64,000 nucleotides of DNA from Saussurea involucrata (Eukaryota > Streptophyta > Magnoliopsida > Asterales > Asteraceae), in contig CM066321.1 of NCBI GenBank assembly GCA_033807775.1, positions 254,064,422-254,128,421 on the forward strand. The letters are read 5' to 3'. The stretch's first letter is position 1; the number at the start of each line of letters is the position of its first letter. A program made the translations under genes and the position numbers. Shown here piece after piece: positions 22,309-32,832 of the stretch. Under the pieces are notes generated by a model. It made no database searches and was not told the DNA's origin. It saw only the letters and a list, made by a program, of their open reading frames with translations.

Positions 22309-24299
22309 CATCTCAATCACTTGGTTCTAAAACGTAGTACTTCCCCCATATTTTCGTTTCCATCCATCATTCTGACATTTAGGCTTTTTGAGCATTATAT
22401 TCTATATAAGTATAGATTTCATAACATTGAGCATTCAGCATAATTTCATTCATGTTTTGCTTACCTTTCGATTTAATTCAGAAGTGAAAGTTGAAACAAA
22501 TATAGCTCAGATAATACAAAATACTTGTAAAATCACTCTTTGACACACATTAATTCATTGAATGAAAATTAAAAAAAATTCATATCATTGAATTAAATTT
22601 GGTAAGATTCAAACATTCAAAGCAATAGAAATAAACGTAATGCAATGTTACCTTTCACCACTTGTTCCTTGAAACCTAAAAATATGACAGTTAAGGATAT
22701 CACCTGAGAAGCATTGGTTCTAAACTGATTTGTTTAGAAGTCTTAGTCTCTAAAGTACGGGTCCTGAACTGAATTATTCAGAAGCCATAGTCATTTAAGT
22801 ACGTGTTTTGAACAGATATGTTCAAAAACCTAAAACGTTGAAGAACTTTATCTTGAAACAGTCAGATCAAATTTTGAGTCAATACTCCCTCTGAAATCAA
22901 GATAATCCTGCAAAACCCAGAGATTTTGGTAATCATCTACGATGATTCCTCATTAGATATCAAAAATCCAAATTATGAGTAGTAGAGTCAGAATTCTTAT
23001 TAGAAGAGTCAGAATTCTGAGTCACTTGCTCAAAATTCTAAGTATCAGAGTCAGAATTCTGATTAGTTGAGTCAGAATTCTGAGTAGTAGAGTCAGAACT
23101 TCTGAGTAACAATTGAAACAGGTTTCAAGCACCCCTTGGAACTTACTTTCCCAAACCAGAAAGGTCACATCGATATATCTTAAATCCATTTGCACCAGTA
23201 GAACATGGTTTTCTATATGGTTCTATTGCAGTATTTGGGTCAGCCGATCCCAGACCAGTTGATCTTAGGGACTAGGTGTCGAGCACCCCTTAGGACTTAC
23301 TCTCCCAAACCAGAAAGGCCACAGGTACAAACTTTCAAACAAAATAATTTTATATATATATATATATATTGCATCTCAATCACTTGGTTCTAAAACGTAG
23401 TACTTCCCCCATATTTTCGTTTCCATCCATCATTCTGACATTTAGGCTTTTTGAGCATTATATTCTATATAAGTATAGATTTCATAACATTGAGCATTCA
23501 GCATAATTTCATTCATGTTTTGCTTACCTTTCGATTTAATTCAGAAGTGAAAGTTGAAACAAATATAGCTCAGATAATACAAAATACTTGTAAAATCACT
23601 CTTTGACACACATTTATTCATTGAATGAAAATTAAAAAAAATTCATATCATTGAATTAAGTTTGGTAAGATTCAAACATTCAAAGCAATAGAAATAAACG
23701 TAATGCAATGTTACCTTTCACCACATGTTCCTTGAAACATAAAAATATGACAGTTAAGGATATCACCTGAGAAGCATTGGTTCTAAACTGATTTGTTTAG
23801 AAGTCTTAGTCTCTGAAGTACGGGTCCTGAACTGAATTATTCAGAAGCCATAGTCATTTAAGTACGTGTTTTGAACAGATATGTTCAAAAACCTAAAAGG
23901 TTGAAGAACTTTATCTTGAAACAGTCAGATCAAATTTTGAATCAATACTCCCTCTGAAATCAAGATAATCCTGCAAAACCAAGAGATTTTGGTAATTATC
24001 TACGATGATTCCTCATTAGATATCAAAAGTCCAAATTATGAGTAGTAGAGTCAGAATTCTGATTAGAAGAGTCAGAATTCTGAGTCACTTGCTCAAAATT
24101 CTAAGTATTAGAGTCAGAATTCTGATTAGTTGAGTCAGAATTCTGAGTAGTAGAGTCAGAACTTCTGAGTAACAATTGAAACAGGTGTCAAGCACCCCTT
24201 GGAACTTACTTTCCCAAACCAGAAAGGTCACATCGATATATCTTAAATCCATTTGCACCAGTAGAACATGGCTTTCTATATGGTTCTATTGCAGTATTT

Positions 24300-24304
24300 G
24301 GGTC
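24300..24304. other. Target site duplication of copia-3, left copy
   Basis: GGGTC occurs here and at 32833-32837, on either side of copia-3. Removing the element and one copy restores the usual monomer phrase TATTTGGGTCAGCCG. Confidence 0.95.
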
Positions 24305-24792
24305 TGAAAGTGCAGGATCTATTCTTACAATCAATATAGAAAGAAGTAATTGAGAATTTGTATGATCAAGCCCAATTGTATTCAATGATGCACAGAATTA
24401 CAGATCTAAGAGAGAGATCACCTCAAAGATTACAAGGAATGAATACAAGTAATATGGGAAAATCAATCAGTTAGCAACGTAGTGCTAACCACTCTATTTA
24501 TACTGCAACAAACATCTTAAAGCTACAGTACAAATAAGAAAGACTAATAAAAACATAACACCTGTCCTAATTAGTTTACACATTACTAAATAACGAAACT
24601 CGTCATAAGTTCTGAACAGGTAGTTCAGAACTTCTGAACATTCTTCTGATCACGCTTCTCAGAACTTCTGACTTCTCTTTCTCAGATCTCTGACTCTTCT
24701 TTTCAGAACTTCTGACTCTTCTTCTCAGAACTTCTGAACCTTCTTATCAGATCTTCAACACTTGGTTTATTGACAAAACTTCAGATCTAACA
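24305..24792 (-). mobile_element. copia-3 3' LTR (488 bp)
   Basis: It ends TGAAAG...TCTAACA on the plus strand. A TATA box (TATAAATAG, minus) is at 24502-24494. The U3 part has TCAGAACTTCTGA-type palindromes starting at 24625, 24659, 24682, 24703, 24725 and 24747, mostly 21-23 bp apart. It differs from the 5' LTR at three places by eye. Confidence 0.95.
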
Positions 24793-24807
24793 ATCTCCCC
24801 CTTTTTG
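24793..24807 (-). other. copia-3 polypurine tract
   Basis: On the minus strand CAAAAAGGGGGAGAT directly precedes the LTR TGTTAG. It touches the stop codon of the giant ORF, so the ORF fills the element right to its plus-strand primer. Confidence 0.92.
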
Positions 24808-27800
24808 TCAAATAAACTTAAACTTTGCATCATCTAATTCTTTCAGAGCAGGAACAATTTTCTGAAGTAGCACATTCCTCAGATTAAGCCTCTTATCAAT
24901 CTTGTCAATAATTTCTTGAATAATCTCAACTTGCTGATTAATTACTTCTTGAATCATGTTTGCTTCCTTCACTTTCAGCATCTTTTTCTCCAAATTGTGC
25001 TTTATGATCCTTAAAGTTCCAGAACAATATTTTGCAGTTTCCTTTGCTCTGAAGAAGATCTTTCCACTTTTGTTCTTCAAAAATACTCCCAACTCTGGAT
25101 ATCTGTGAACACTTCCAGTCTTTAACACCTTTTTCTGCTCATGATCTGTATTGGGATTTGCCAGATAAACACATGACTTTTGCAAATACAGAGCTATTTG
25201 GAAATCTGTATAGCAATGCCACCTTAAGATATAGAACATGGCCTCAATCACCACACTTCTTGCCTTCCTTTCATTTCTGTCTTTACTTGACTCTTTAAAA
25301 CATAGAAAGCTGTGTAATCTGTAGAAGTCAACCACTGACAGTTTCTCAAAATCTGCATCAGTGAAATAATAAACCTTGCCATCTTCTCTCAAAACTTCAA
25401 AGGATAAGTACTCCATCTTTCTGAATTTCTTAACCTTCAATTCTCTGATTCCAGTGATTAGAAAATCTGAGTAAACGGCTTGCTTTGTTTTGCCAAGACA
25501 TCTTGATTTTTCAGCCAACCAGATCTGAGTCTCCTTAGACCTATCATAATACACATCCAAGAATTGTACCTCTTTTGGTTTGAAGAACTCAGGCAGATCA
25601 AATTCAAGAAAGTATCCATTCAGATCAATGAATATTTCATCTTCTTTGGGTTCAGACTGTTCAGGTTGATCAATATTAGTTATCTGCACATTCTGAGGTG
25701 TTGTGTCCTGAACTTCTTCAGCCTCATCTGACAAAATTTCATTCACTTCATACTCAGCTGGGAACACAAAATCATTATGTAGAATCTTTTTGGGATTCAC
25801 CTCAGATAGCAACCATTCACTACTGTTTCTGATTTTTCTTCTAAAATCCAACCTCCTCTTCACACAGTTTATGCATCTCTTCTTTAAACTCTCTTTTTCA
25901 GCATCCATACTTACTTCCATTCTAATCAACAACCAATTCAGAGTTGCATCACTGTACTTCACCAACTCTTTTAATCTGAACAATTCAAGTCTCTCGTGAA
26001 CCATATATGTGAACCCTTCTGTCTCCATTCCTTCATTCACAAAACCCTTCACATGCAGATCAACTTCTGTTTTCTTTGTGGGAGAACTCAGATTGCACTT
26101 TTCTTTTCTTTCTTCTATAGCCAACTGGAAGTCATACAAGTATGTATTTCTGACATAAATACCCAGAAGTCTTCTGCATTCAATTTCTATCAAGGCTTCT
26201 TCAGTGCTAGCAAAGAACTTGACTAGAAAGATCTGATCATCAAGAGTCAATCTGTGAAAATCAAATGTAGACATGGAAACCTTTGTATTTCTTTCTTTCA
26301 GTGTTTCCATTCTAACGAACATTAAACCATTGAATTCATCTTGTTGAAACATCAGAACTTTCTCAATTCTTTTCTGAATATGCAGTTTTGAGTCAGGAAC
26401 TCTGAACAAATTAGAAGCTTCTGAGTAGACCATCTGAGCTCTGTCATCCATAAAACCATCAATGTTACTTTCCAAAAGCTCATACTCTCCTTCTGTGTAG
26501 TAGAGATTATCATATATTTCCTCAGGAAAAATATCATCATGAAATTGTCTGGCTAAAGGTACATCACTTAACTCTAGAATGAAGTCACACACAGGTTCTT
26601 CTAGTCTTTGCAATTTAATCTTTGGAATCTCGATTGGTTTTCTGAATACATATTCAGAAGGCATAAAGAAGTCTTTCACTTTCACATACTCTTCTTCTGT
26701 ATTTAACTCATCACAAAAATTAAACCTAAAATCATCTTTAAAATCCTGAGTGTAATCCACAGTTCTGTCTTCTTCTCCCATTAGATCAATGGGTCTTATC
26801 ACTTTTATTCCTTTATGAATTTTCTGAACACTCAAAGCTCTGACTACTTCATTATGCATTCTTCTGATCAATTCTTCATTCAACCTCCTTTCTTCTGATT
26901 CAGACTCCATTGCCCTTTCACTGTTATAAACCACAATATCTGTACACCTGTTTACCACTGTACTTTCCACTATTTCTTCTATTCTCAAATCAGATTCCTC
27001 AATAGCTACAGTTTCATCTGAGTTTCCTTCCATCTCAGTATCCAAGTTCAATTCCTCTGTTTTATCTGATTCATTACTATCAATACTTCCCAACTCCATT
27101 TCTTCTGTATCTGAACTGTCAAGCTGTACTATCTGAATCATCTCCTTTAAATTTTCCTGTGTCTGATCTTCTGTACTTTTTGTATTGGCTAAGTGCATGT
27201 CTGCTATCTCAAAATCTTCTATGCCAATATCATCATCAGAACTTAACCTTTGTCTTTTCTCCCCCTTTTGATGATTATGAGGATCATTATCATCAAACTT
27301 CCTTTTCAAGTTCTGATTAAAAGCAACTTCAGGTTCAGCTTCTGCAATAGGAACAGGATCAAGAGGCTTTGAAGTAGAAGCCAAAGATACACTCAGTGCT
27401 TTCAATATAGATTCCTGCATACCCTGCATCTGTTTTAACATATCTTTTTGAAAACCAGACATTATATCCATGATCTCCTTTTTGTGAGAATCCAAGGATT
27501 TCTTTACATCATCTACCTTGGTTTCAACAGAAATTAACTTTTTCTCCAACACAACTTTCAAATCTGATACCTCATCATTCAGATCCTCCATCCTCTTCTC
27601 CAAATTTTCTACTTTTTCCCCCATCTCCTTGTTTTGTTTCTGAATCTTTTCAAATTCAGAAGTTTCTAACAGTGAACCTGAACCAACAGATGGTCCAGTT
27701 TTCATGTGCCCAGAGAGCTCATGGCCTGTAGATAACACACAGTCATCTTGTACAACAGATGCACGTTTGAATGAGGCTTTTGTAATGTTCACCTCACCAG

Positions 27801-29484
27801 GACTTCCATCCAATCCTCGACACCCAACATTAGGCATGTCTATGAATGTTGTTTCAGGAGTACGAAATTCCTGATCTGTGCAAGTGTCAAAAGGAATTTC
27901 AGGCTCAATATGAATAGGACTGTGATATTCAGACTCAATGTGTTGAAAAATAAGTTGGGATTTATCACCTCCCTCCAAATGAGTTTGGGATGGTTCCCCG
28001 GATTTGTGTGAAACAGTAGCATGTTGAAATGCTTCTGAGTGGGTATGGATGGGTTGTTCAAGATCCACCACTAGGTCCATGGTGTTTGTTTCAATATTGG
28101 ACACCAAGAGATGTGAACCAATAGCATGTGTGGTTACCTGGTCAAGATTAGCTGGTTCAGAGGCATCTCTTTCTGTTTGAACCTCTGTTAACAATCTCTC
28201 ATCCTCACCACTCTCATTCTGTTTTTCCTCACTGAGTCTAACCAAGCTCTCAGAATTTTCCCCCTCAAGTCTCTCAGAATGTTCACCCATCTGAACATCC
28301 TCCCCCTCTCTAATTCGACTAGACCCCTCACCTCTCTTCTCAGGTTGGTCCTCTTGGGTAGGGATTTGAGGTAATTCAATTCCCATAGAGGTGCAATAAG
28401 CTTTTAAAATCTCACTCTCCCTTGGAATATAGTTCCTAAGTGATTTTGGCAACAGTTTATGATTGGGATAATTTTCAAGTCTTGTTACTGAGGTCATCTT
28501 ACCCAAATAAAATGTAGGACCATGCTCTTCATTTGTTCTTCTTGAGATTGTTCTGTTTTCCTGCATGGCATACCAAATAACAATTTGCCAGTACCTTATA
28601 TAAGGAATGTATGTCAGTGGAGCATCCTTTGTCTTCTTCTGAATTGCTTTCTGATTCTTCTCAAATGTATTCTTCATATCTTCCCAAAGTATTAAAGTAT
28701 AGTCATAATGCCTATTCTTCACTAAACCTTGAAATATCTGAAGAATTTGTTTAGAACCTTGATCAGCAGAACTATTTTTCCCTGACAAACATTTATTTAC
28801 CACATGAAAGAAGCAAGCCCAAATAGGTGGTAATTTGTTTCTTCTGAACAAACTGAGAGTCCTCAATCCTTCATTGTATCCCAACTTCATAAACTCTGCT
28901 ATTAATTCCTCTGTTAGGGGTAAATCCTCAAAATCTGTTCTTCTTTGTACATCATCTTTCTCTGGTAGATTCAGCATCTCTCTTAGTGCAGAGATAGATA
29001 AGACAAATGTCACTCCTCCAATTTCAGACACAAACTTATTATCTTCTAACCTAAGATATTTCCACCATTGTTGTATGTACTGAACAGGCACATTTTTACT
29101 TCTTGTAAACCATTTTCTGTACGGATGATGTTTGAATAACTCCATGATAATTCTGTGTTCAGGCTTAAAACGACTTTCCTCAAACAATATAACACAGTTA
29201 TTTTCAGATAATTTCAACCATTCACTCTCAGGAACAACTCTTTCCACTAGAATAGATCTATCTGACATAATAGAACCTGCAGCACTCTGATCATGTTCAA
29301 TATTAACATTTACCTCATCCGCATTTCCTTCAGATTCATCCATTTGTTCATCTTCTTCATCATTTCTTATTGCCCCTTCCTCTGCAACTCTATTTTGTAC
29401 TTCATCATTTTCCGAATCAGATGAATCCATTATCGATTTTGTAGAATGTAGAGAAATTGGACCACTTCTTCGTATTTCAGACAT
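24808..29484 (-). CDS. Giant ORF of copia-3 (1558 aa), unknown function, occupies the place of pol
   Basis: The frame is intact from the ATG at 29484 to TGA at 24808-24810. Residues 1-80 are acidic and Ser/Asp-rich. About 85-375 looks globular, with QQWWKYLRLEDNKFVSEIGG, CLSGKNSSADQGSKQILQIF and YIPYIRYWQIVIWYAM. About 380-600 is low complexity. About 608-700 is a strong coiled coil (EKVENLEKRMEDLNDEV). About 728-745 has basic, nuclear-signal-like clusters (KRKF, KGEKRQR). About 745-880 is acidic. The C-terminal half has CINCVKRRLDFRRK near 1205 and YPELGVFLKNKSGKIFF near 1463, then a helical tail. It has no RT, integrase, protease or RNase H motif and no obvious signal peptide or membrane segment. 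The globular parts recall unnamed ORFs I remember from retroelements of Asteraceae, sometimes called envelope-like; that is recollection, not a search. An intact frame this long argues for selection until recently or a very young copy. Confidence 0.85.
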   Translation of the reverse strand: MSEIRRSGPISLHSTKSIMDSSDSENDEVQNRVAEEGAIRNDEEDEQMDESEGNADEVNVNIEHDQSAAGSIMSDRSILVERVVPESEWLKLSENNCVILFEESRFKPEHRIIMELFKHHPYRKWFTRSKNVPVQYIQQWWKYLRLEDNKFVSEIGGVTFVLSISALREMLNLPEKDDVQRRTDFEDLPLTEELIAEFMKLGYNEGLRTLSLFRRNKLPPIWACFFHVVNKCLSGKNSSADQGSKQILQIFQGLVKNRHYDYTLILWEDMKNTFEKNQKAIQKKTKDAPLTYIPYIRYWQIVIWYAMQENRTISRRTNEEHGPTFYLGKMTSVTRLENYPNHKLLPKSLRNYIPRESEILKAYCTSMGIELPQIPTQEDQPEKRGEGSSRIREGEDVQMGEHSERLEGENSESLVRLSEEKQNESGEDERLLTEVQTERDASEPANLDQVTTHAIGSHLLVSNIETNTMDLVVDLEQPIHTHSEAFQHATVSHKSGEPSQTHLEGGDKSQLIFQHIESEYHSPIHIEPEIPFDTCTDQEFRTPETTFIDMPNVGCRGLDGSPGEVNITKASFKRASVVQDDCVLSTGHELSGHMKTGPSVGSGSLLETSEFEKIQKQNKEMGEKVENLEKRMEDLNDEVSDLKVVLEKKLISVETKVDDVKKSLDSHKKEIMDIMSGFQKDMLKQMQGMQESILKALSVSLASTSKPLDPVPIAEAEPEVAFNQNLKRKFDDNDPHNHQKGEKRQRLSSDDDIGIEDFEIADMHLANTKSTEDQTQENLKEMIQIVQLDSSDTEEMELGSIDSNESDKTEELNLDTEMEGNSDETVAIEESDLRIEEIVESTVVNRCTDIVVYNSERAMESESEERRLNEELIRRMHNEVVRALSVQKIHKGIKVIRPIDLMGEEDRTVDYTQDFKDDFRFNFCDELNTEEEYVKVKDFFMPSEYVFRKPIEIPKIKLQRLEEPVCDFILELSDVPLARQFHDDIFPEEIYDNLYYTEGEYELLESNIDGFMDDRAQMVYSEASNLFRVPDSKLHIQKRIEKVLMFQQDEFNGLMFVRMETLKERNTKVSMSTFDFHRLTLDDQIFLVKFFASTEEALIEIECRRLLGIYVRNTYLYDFQLAIEERKEKCNLSSPTKKTEVDLHVKGFVNEGMETEGFTYMVHERLELFRLKELVKYSDATLNWLLIRMEVSMDAEKESLKKRCINCVKRRLDFRRKIRNSSEWLLSEVNPKKILHNDFVFPAEYEVNEILSDEAEEVQDTTPQNVQITNIDQPEQSEPKEDEIFIDLNGYFLEFDLPEFFKPKEVQFLDVYYDRSKETQIWLAEKSRCLGKTKQAVYSDFLITGIRELKVKKFRKMEYLSFEVLREDGKVYYFTDADFEKLSVVDFYRLHSFLCFKESSKDRNERKARSVVIEAMFYILRWHCYTDFQIALYLQKSCVYLANPNTDHEQKKVLKTGSVHRYPELGVFLKNKSGKIFFRAKETAKYCSGTLRIIKHNLEKKMLKVKEANMIQEVINQQVEIIQEIIDKIDKRLNLRNVLLQKIVPALKELDDAKFKFI

Positions 29485-30087
29485 GATTTAAGAAGAAAAC
29501 AGATTCAAGGAACTCTGGATTTGATTCGTATCTCACGTTTCGCTCTGGAATTTGAAAGAACTTTGAAATAGGGATTTTAAGACCTATTTAAAATCCGCGA
29601 AGTTGAAAGGTTTAACGGAAAAGCGAAATCAATGTTATAACGGAGTCAACACACGTGAAATACCACAAAGGATTTAAATGAAATACGTGGCATTGTCAAA
29701 CAAATATGAAGCTGACACGTGTTAGTGGATAGAATTTTGACTCAAGTCAAAGATCTGAATAACACGCGCAGATGTTCTGATTCCATGACTCAGAAGAATT
29801 TTGCCTTGTAACCAAAATGTCTTTTAAAATCAACTTCTGACCAATATAAAACATTTTGATTATTCAGAAGAGGTTTGAACAGATAAGAAATGAAAACAAA
29901 TCTTTTAAGCATCACAAAATGATTTCCAAAAGAATTTTGATGCTCCCCCTTGACTTGAGCATGCATTTGAGTATTAATGATACATAAAGATGAGATAACA
30001 AGATAATCGAAGAAGCATAATCCATACAGTTGAAGTTATTTGTATTTCTCAAAAATAAATTTTTGAAAGTTAGATTGCTGAAGTATT
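29485..30087 (-). other. copia-3 spacer between gag and giant ORF
   Basis: No ORF is supported. A PPT-like purine tract (minus strand CAAGGGGGAGCA, about 29941-29952) matches the AGGGGGAG tracts after pol in copia-1. This suggests the spacer derives from the region that normally follows pol. Confidence 0.6.
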
Positions 30088-30263
30088 GACTCAGAATTTC
30101 TGACCTTAAGATTCAGAGGTTCTGATCTCAAGACTCAGAAGTTCTGAACTCAAGACTCAGAAGTTTTGAACTCAAGATTCAGAAGTTCCGAACTCAAGAC
30201 TCAGAAGTTCTGAACTCAAGACTCAGAAGTTCTGAACTCAAGACTCAGAAATTGTCTCATCTG
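30088..30263 (-). repeat. 22-bp VNTR with TCAGAAGTTCTGA palindrome, eight units
   Basis: GA(C/T)TCAGAA units start at 30088, 30110, 30132, 30154, 30176, 30198, 30220 and 30242, an exact 22-bp period. The best copies contain the palindrome TCAGAAGTTCTGA. The array sits where gag homology with copia-2 ends, and the gag stop lies inside it. It may mark the deletion junction that removed the gag 3' end and all of pol. Confidence 0.92.
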
Positions 30264-32136
30264 ACTTTTTAGAGTTTGGTCTTTGCAAATTGTCAGAACT
30301 TGTTATAGAACTAGCAGGTCTTATGAAAACTTCAACAATTTCTGGGATTTTTGGCTTAGAAACTTGAAGTATTGGAGCTCTTTTTAAAATGACATTTTCT
30401 TCCAATCCCAATCCCTTCTTTGGATTGTAAAATCTTGTATCTTTAACATTGCTTAATAAAAGATTTAATGTTTGCTGAGTTTGACCTCTTTTCAAATTCA
30501 AATCTTCCAATTCTTTGATTTTGGAGTATAAATTCTTTCTTTCTTCAAATAACATATCAAATTTTATTTGTAAATCACCTTTTTCATCCTTTATTTTTGA
30601 AAACTCAACTTTTAGTTCAGAAAGCCTTTTCATCAATTCAGAATTTTCATCTTTAACTTTCTGTTTCTCAGCCTCAGATTCTTCATATTGTTCGTTTATT
30701 ACTTCTTTTTCAATTCTGAATTTGTTAACCAAAGTTCTTTCTCCTTTTATCTGTTTTCTTAGGTTAGCAAATTCAGTTTTCATTTCACCAATCTGTGTCA
30801 TTAACTCTAATTCAAGTGAAGAATGTACCTCAGCAGATGACTCAGAATCAGCATCTTCAAAATCAGAATCATCCTCATTCCTCATTTTTGCCATATAGCT
30901 TCGCATCTGTGGAAAGTTGATATGATCATCTTCATCAGAAGTGTAGTACAGCCAATTCTCCTGTTCAGCCAATAGCGCACTCTCGTCATCTCTCTTCTTT
31001 GCAAGCTGAGCCTTCTTCGTGTAGTATTCATAATCTTTCACAACTTTAACTCTGCAATCCTTGGCATAATGGCCAGATTTTCCACACTTGAAACACAGAT
31101 TCTTTTCTTTTCTCTCTTCCTTCTCTTCCTTGTTTTCTTCACTTCTCTCTATTCTCTTTTCAATCTTATTTTCTTCTCTGTCATCTTTCTTCTTATAATC
31201 TGAACTTCCAGCTCTCTTATAATTTCCTTGAAATCTGCCCTTCCCATACCTTTTGTTGAAAGTATTTGTCAGCAAAGCTAGCTTTTCAGCCATTATCTTG
31301 ATATCTTCATCATCTTCTGATCCTTCTTCTTTGTCAGATTCCTCCAGACTCGGTATTTCTGATAGATATGCAGTCTTTTTGGGTGCTTTGATTGCTTTGG
31401 ACTTTGATAAGAACGCTAACTGATCAGCAACATTTTTCTTTTCTTCCACAACTAACTTGACAGAGTCTTCATGTTGATTAAGAACACAGAACAAATCATT
31501 TAAGTCTTCTTCACACATATCCTTGTTCATTTGCAGACTTATGGCAAATGATGACCATTCTGAATTTAGACTGTTCAGAAATTTGTAATTTATTTCTGAT
31601 TTTGTTTTCTTCAGTCCATTTCTTCTCAAGTCATTTAGAATAGTGCAAAATTTACTGTATGTCTATGTCAAACTTTCTGACTCTTTTGCTTTGAACCTTT
31701 CATAAGCATTTATGCTTTGATTTAACTTTGCCTGAATAGATCTCACAGTTCCTAACATTTGCCTTTCCAATTCGTCCCACATTTCTTTAGCTGATGATCC
31801 ACTGTCAATCCTGTTAAGAACCTCATTCGGGACAGCCAAAGTCATCAAAGTAATTGCTCTTTTGTCAATAGCATGCCTAATTTTCTGTTCAGCAGTGTAT
31901 TGGGAATAATTCTTCTTTACTCTGGTCGCTGGAATTTCTGGAGTTGTCTCTGTAGCAGGGGTTGCGGCGACATCGATATATACTTCGATTGGACCTTCTC
32001 GTATAGAAATCATAAGATTTTCATCGATGTTGTCAAGGAATTGGATCATACGAGTTTTCCATTGCTGATACTCTTCTGGTATAAGAACAGGCGGTTTGGT
32101 TTCGGATCCCATGGCTAGATATTCTTTAGAAGACAT
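30238..32136 (-). pseudogene. gag: copia-3 gag, 3'-truncated, one in-frame TAG
   Basis: The start MSSKEYLAMGSE at 32136 was chosen over the ATG at 32154 because it matches the copia-2 and copia-1 starts. The product has the N-terminal gag domain, a CCHC knuckle at 31095-31054 (CFKCGKSGHYAKDC) and coiled coils. It ends SDETISES at 30238, inside the 22-bp repeat, about 300 codons short of the copia-2 gag. TAG at 31662-31660 interrupts the frame after SESLT, where copia-2 has Gln. If the stop is not read through, the knuckle is lost. Confidence 0.85.
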
Positions 32137-32329
32137 GATTGTAAGAAAATTCAACAGAAAGACAAATTCGATTTTCTTGATCGAAAAGTAGCAGGTAATT
32201 CAAGAATTGCTAAGAATTCAAGAACTATCCCTAGCAGCGGAATCGAATTTTGAATGAATCAAGAAATCTTCAAGAAATTGATCAATCGATCTTCGCAATC
32301 ACAATCTTGAACGAATTTGTTTGTTGATT

Positions 32330-32342
32330 TGCTCTGATACCA
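32330..32342 (-). other. copia-3 primer-binding site
   Basis: On the minus strand TGGTATCAGAGCA lies 2 nt from the LTR, complementary to initiator Met tRNA. The leader from here to gag is about 190 nt, with no tandem repeats, unlike copia-1. Confidence 0.93.
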
Positions 32343-32344
32343 AT

Positions 32345-32832
32345 TGAAAGTGCAGGATCTATTCTTACAATCAATATAGAAAGAAGTAATTGAGAATTTG
32401 TATGATCAAGCCCAATTGTATTCAATGATGCACAGAATTACAGATCTAAGAGAGAGATCACCTCAAAGATTACAAGGAATGAATACAAGTAATATGGGAA
32501 AATCAATCAGTTAGCAACGTAGTGCTAACCACTCTATTTATACTGCAACAAACATCTTAAAGCTACAGTACAAATAAGAAAGACTAATAAGAACATAACA
32601 CGTGTCCTAATTAGTTTACACATTACTAAATAACGAAACTCATCATAAGTTCTGAACAGGTAGTTCAGAACTTCTGAACATTCTTCTGATCACGCTTCTC
32701 AGAACTTCTGACTTCTCTTTCTCAGATCTCTGACTCTTCTTTTCAGAACTTCTGACTCTTCTTCTCAGAACTTCTGAACCTTCTTATCAGATCTTCAACA
32801 CTTGGTTTATTGACAAAACTTCAGATCTAACA
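32345..32832 (-). mobile_element. copia-3 5' LTR (488 bp)
   Basis: It is the same length as the left LTR and near-identical to it. The TATA box is at 32542-32534, and the same U3 ladder of TCAGAA(C/G)TTCTGA palindromes is present. Confidence 0.95.

Larger units (their letters stand above)
15452..24304. repeat. 1.06-kb satellite array, block A (about 8.3 monomers)
   Basis: Head-to-tail monomers are very similar by eye. Using ATGG(C/T)TTTCTATATGG as phase marker, copies start at 15728, 16787, 17858, 18919, 19982, 21036, 22106, 23205 and 24268, giving periods of 1054-1099 bp. Most length differences come from the (TA)n tract. Copies around 21.0-24.0 kb form a subfamily (ATGGTTTTCTAT, CAGGTTTCAAGC, GAAGCATTGGTTC, GTACGTGTTTTG). 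Each monomer holds an open frame of roughly 60-99 codons ending in (Tyr-Ile)n. I do not regard it as a gene, because it is the antisense of a retroelement non-coding region and the repeat is homogenised regardless of frame. Confidence 0.95.
24305..32832 (-). mobile_element. Complete copia-type element with gag and a giant ORF but no pol (copia-3)
   Basis: The 8528-bp element has two 488-bp LTRs, TG...CA ends, a GGGTC duplication, an initiator-Met PBS and a PPT, so its borders are certain. Read on the minus strand: LTR, PBS, leader, gag (one stop codon), a 22-bp VNTR, a spacer of about 600 bp, a 1558-codon ORF, PPT, LTR. No protease, integrase, RT or RNase H motif is present, so transposition must depend on enzymes from another element. 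The LTRs differ at three positions that I counted (about 0.6 percent), so insertion is recent. Gag is near-identical to copia-2. Confidence 0.95.

Noticed and set aside
15452..24304. CRISPR-like regular repeats
   Set aside because: Repeat units are about 1.06 kb or directly tandem 21-bp units without unique spacers, in plant DNA.
24609..24760. Heat-shock elements in the LTR
   Set aside because: Heat-shock sites need GAA and TTC separated by two bases. Here the spacing is zero or one (GAATTC, GAACTTC), so the palindrome is a different motif.
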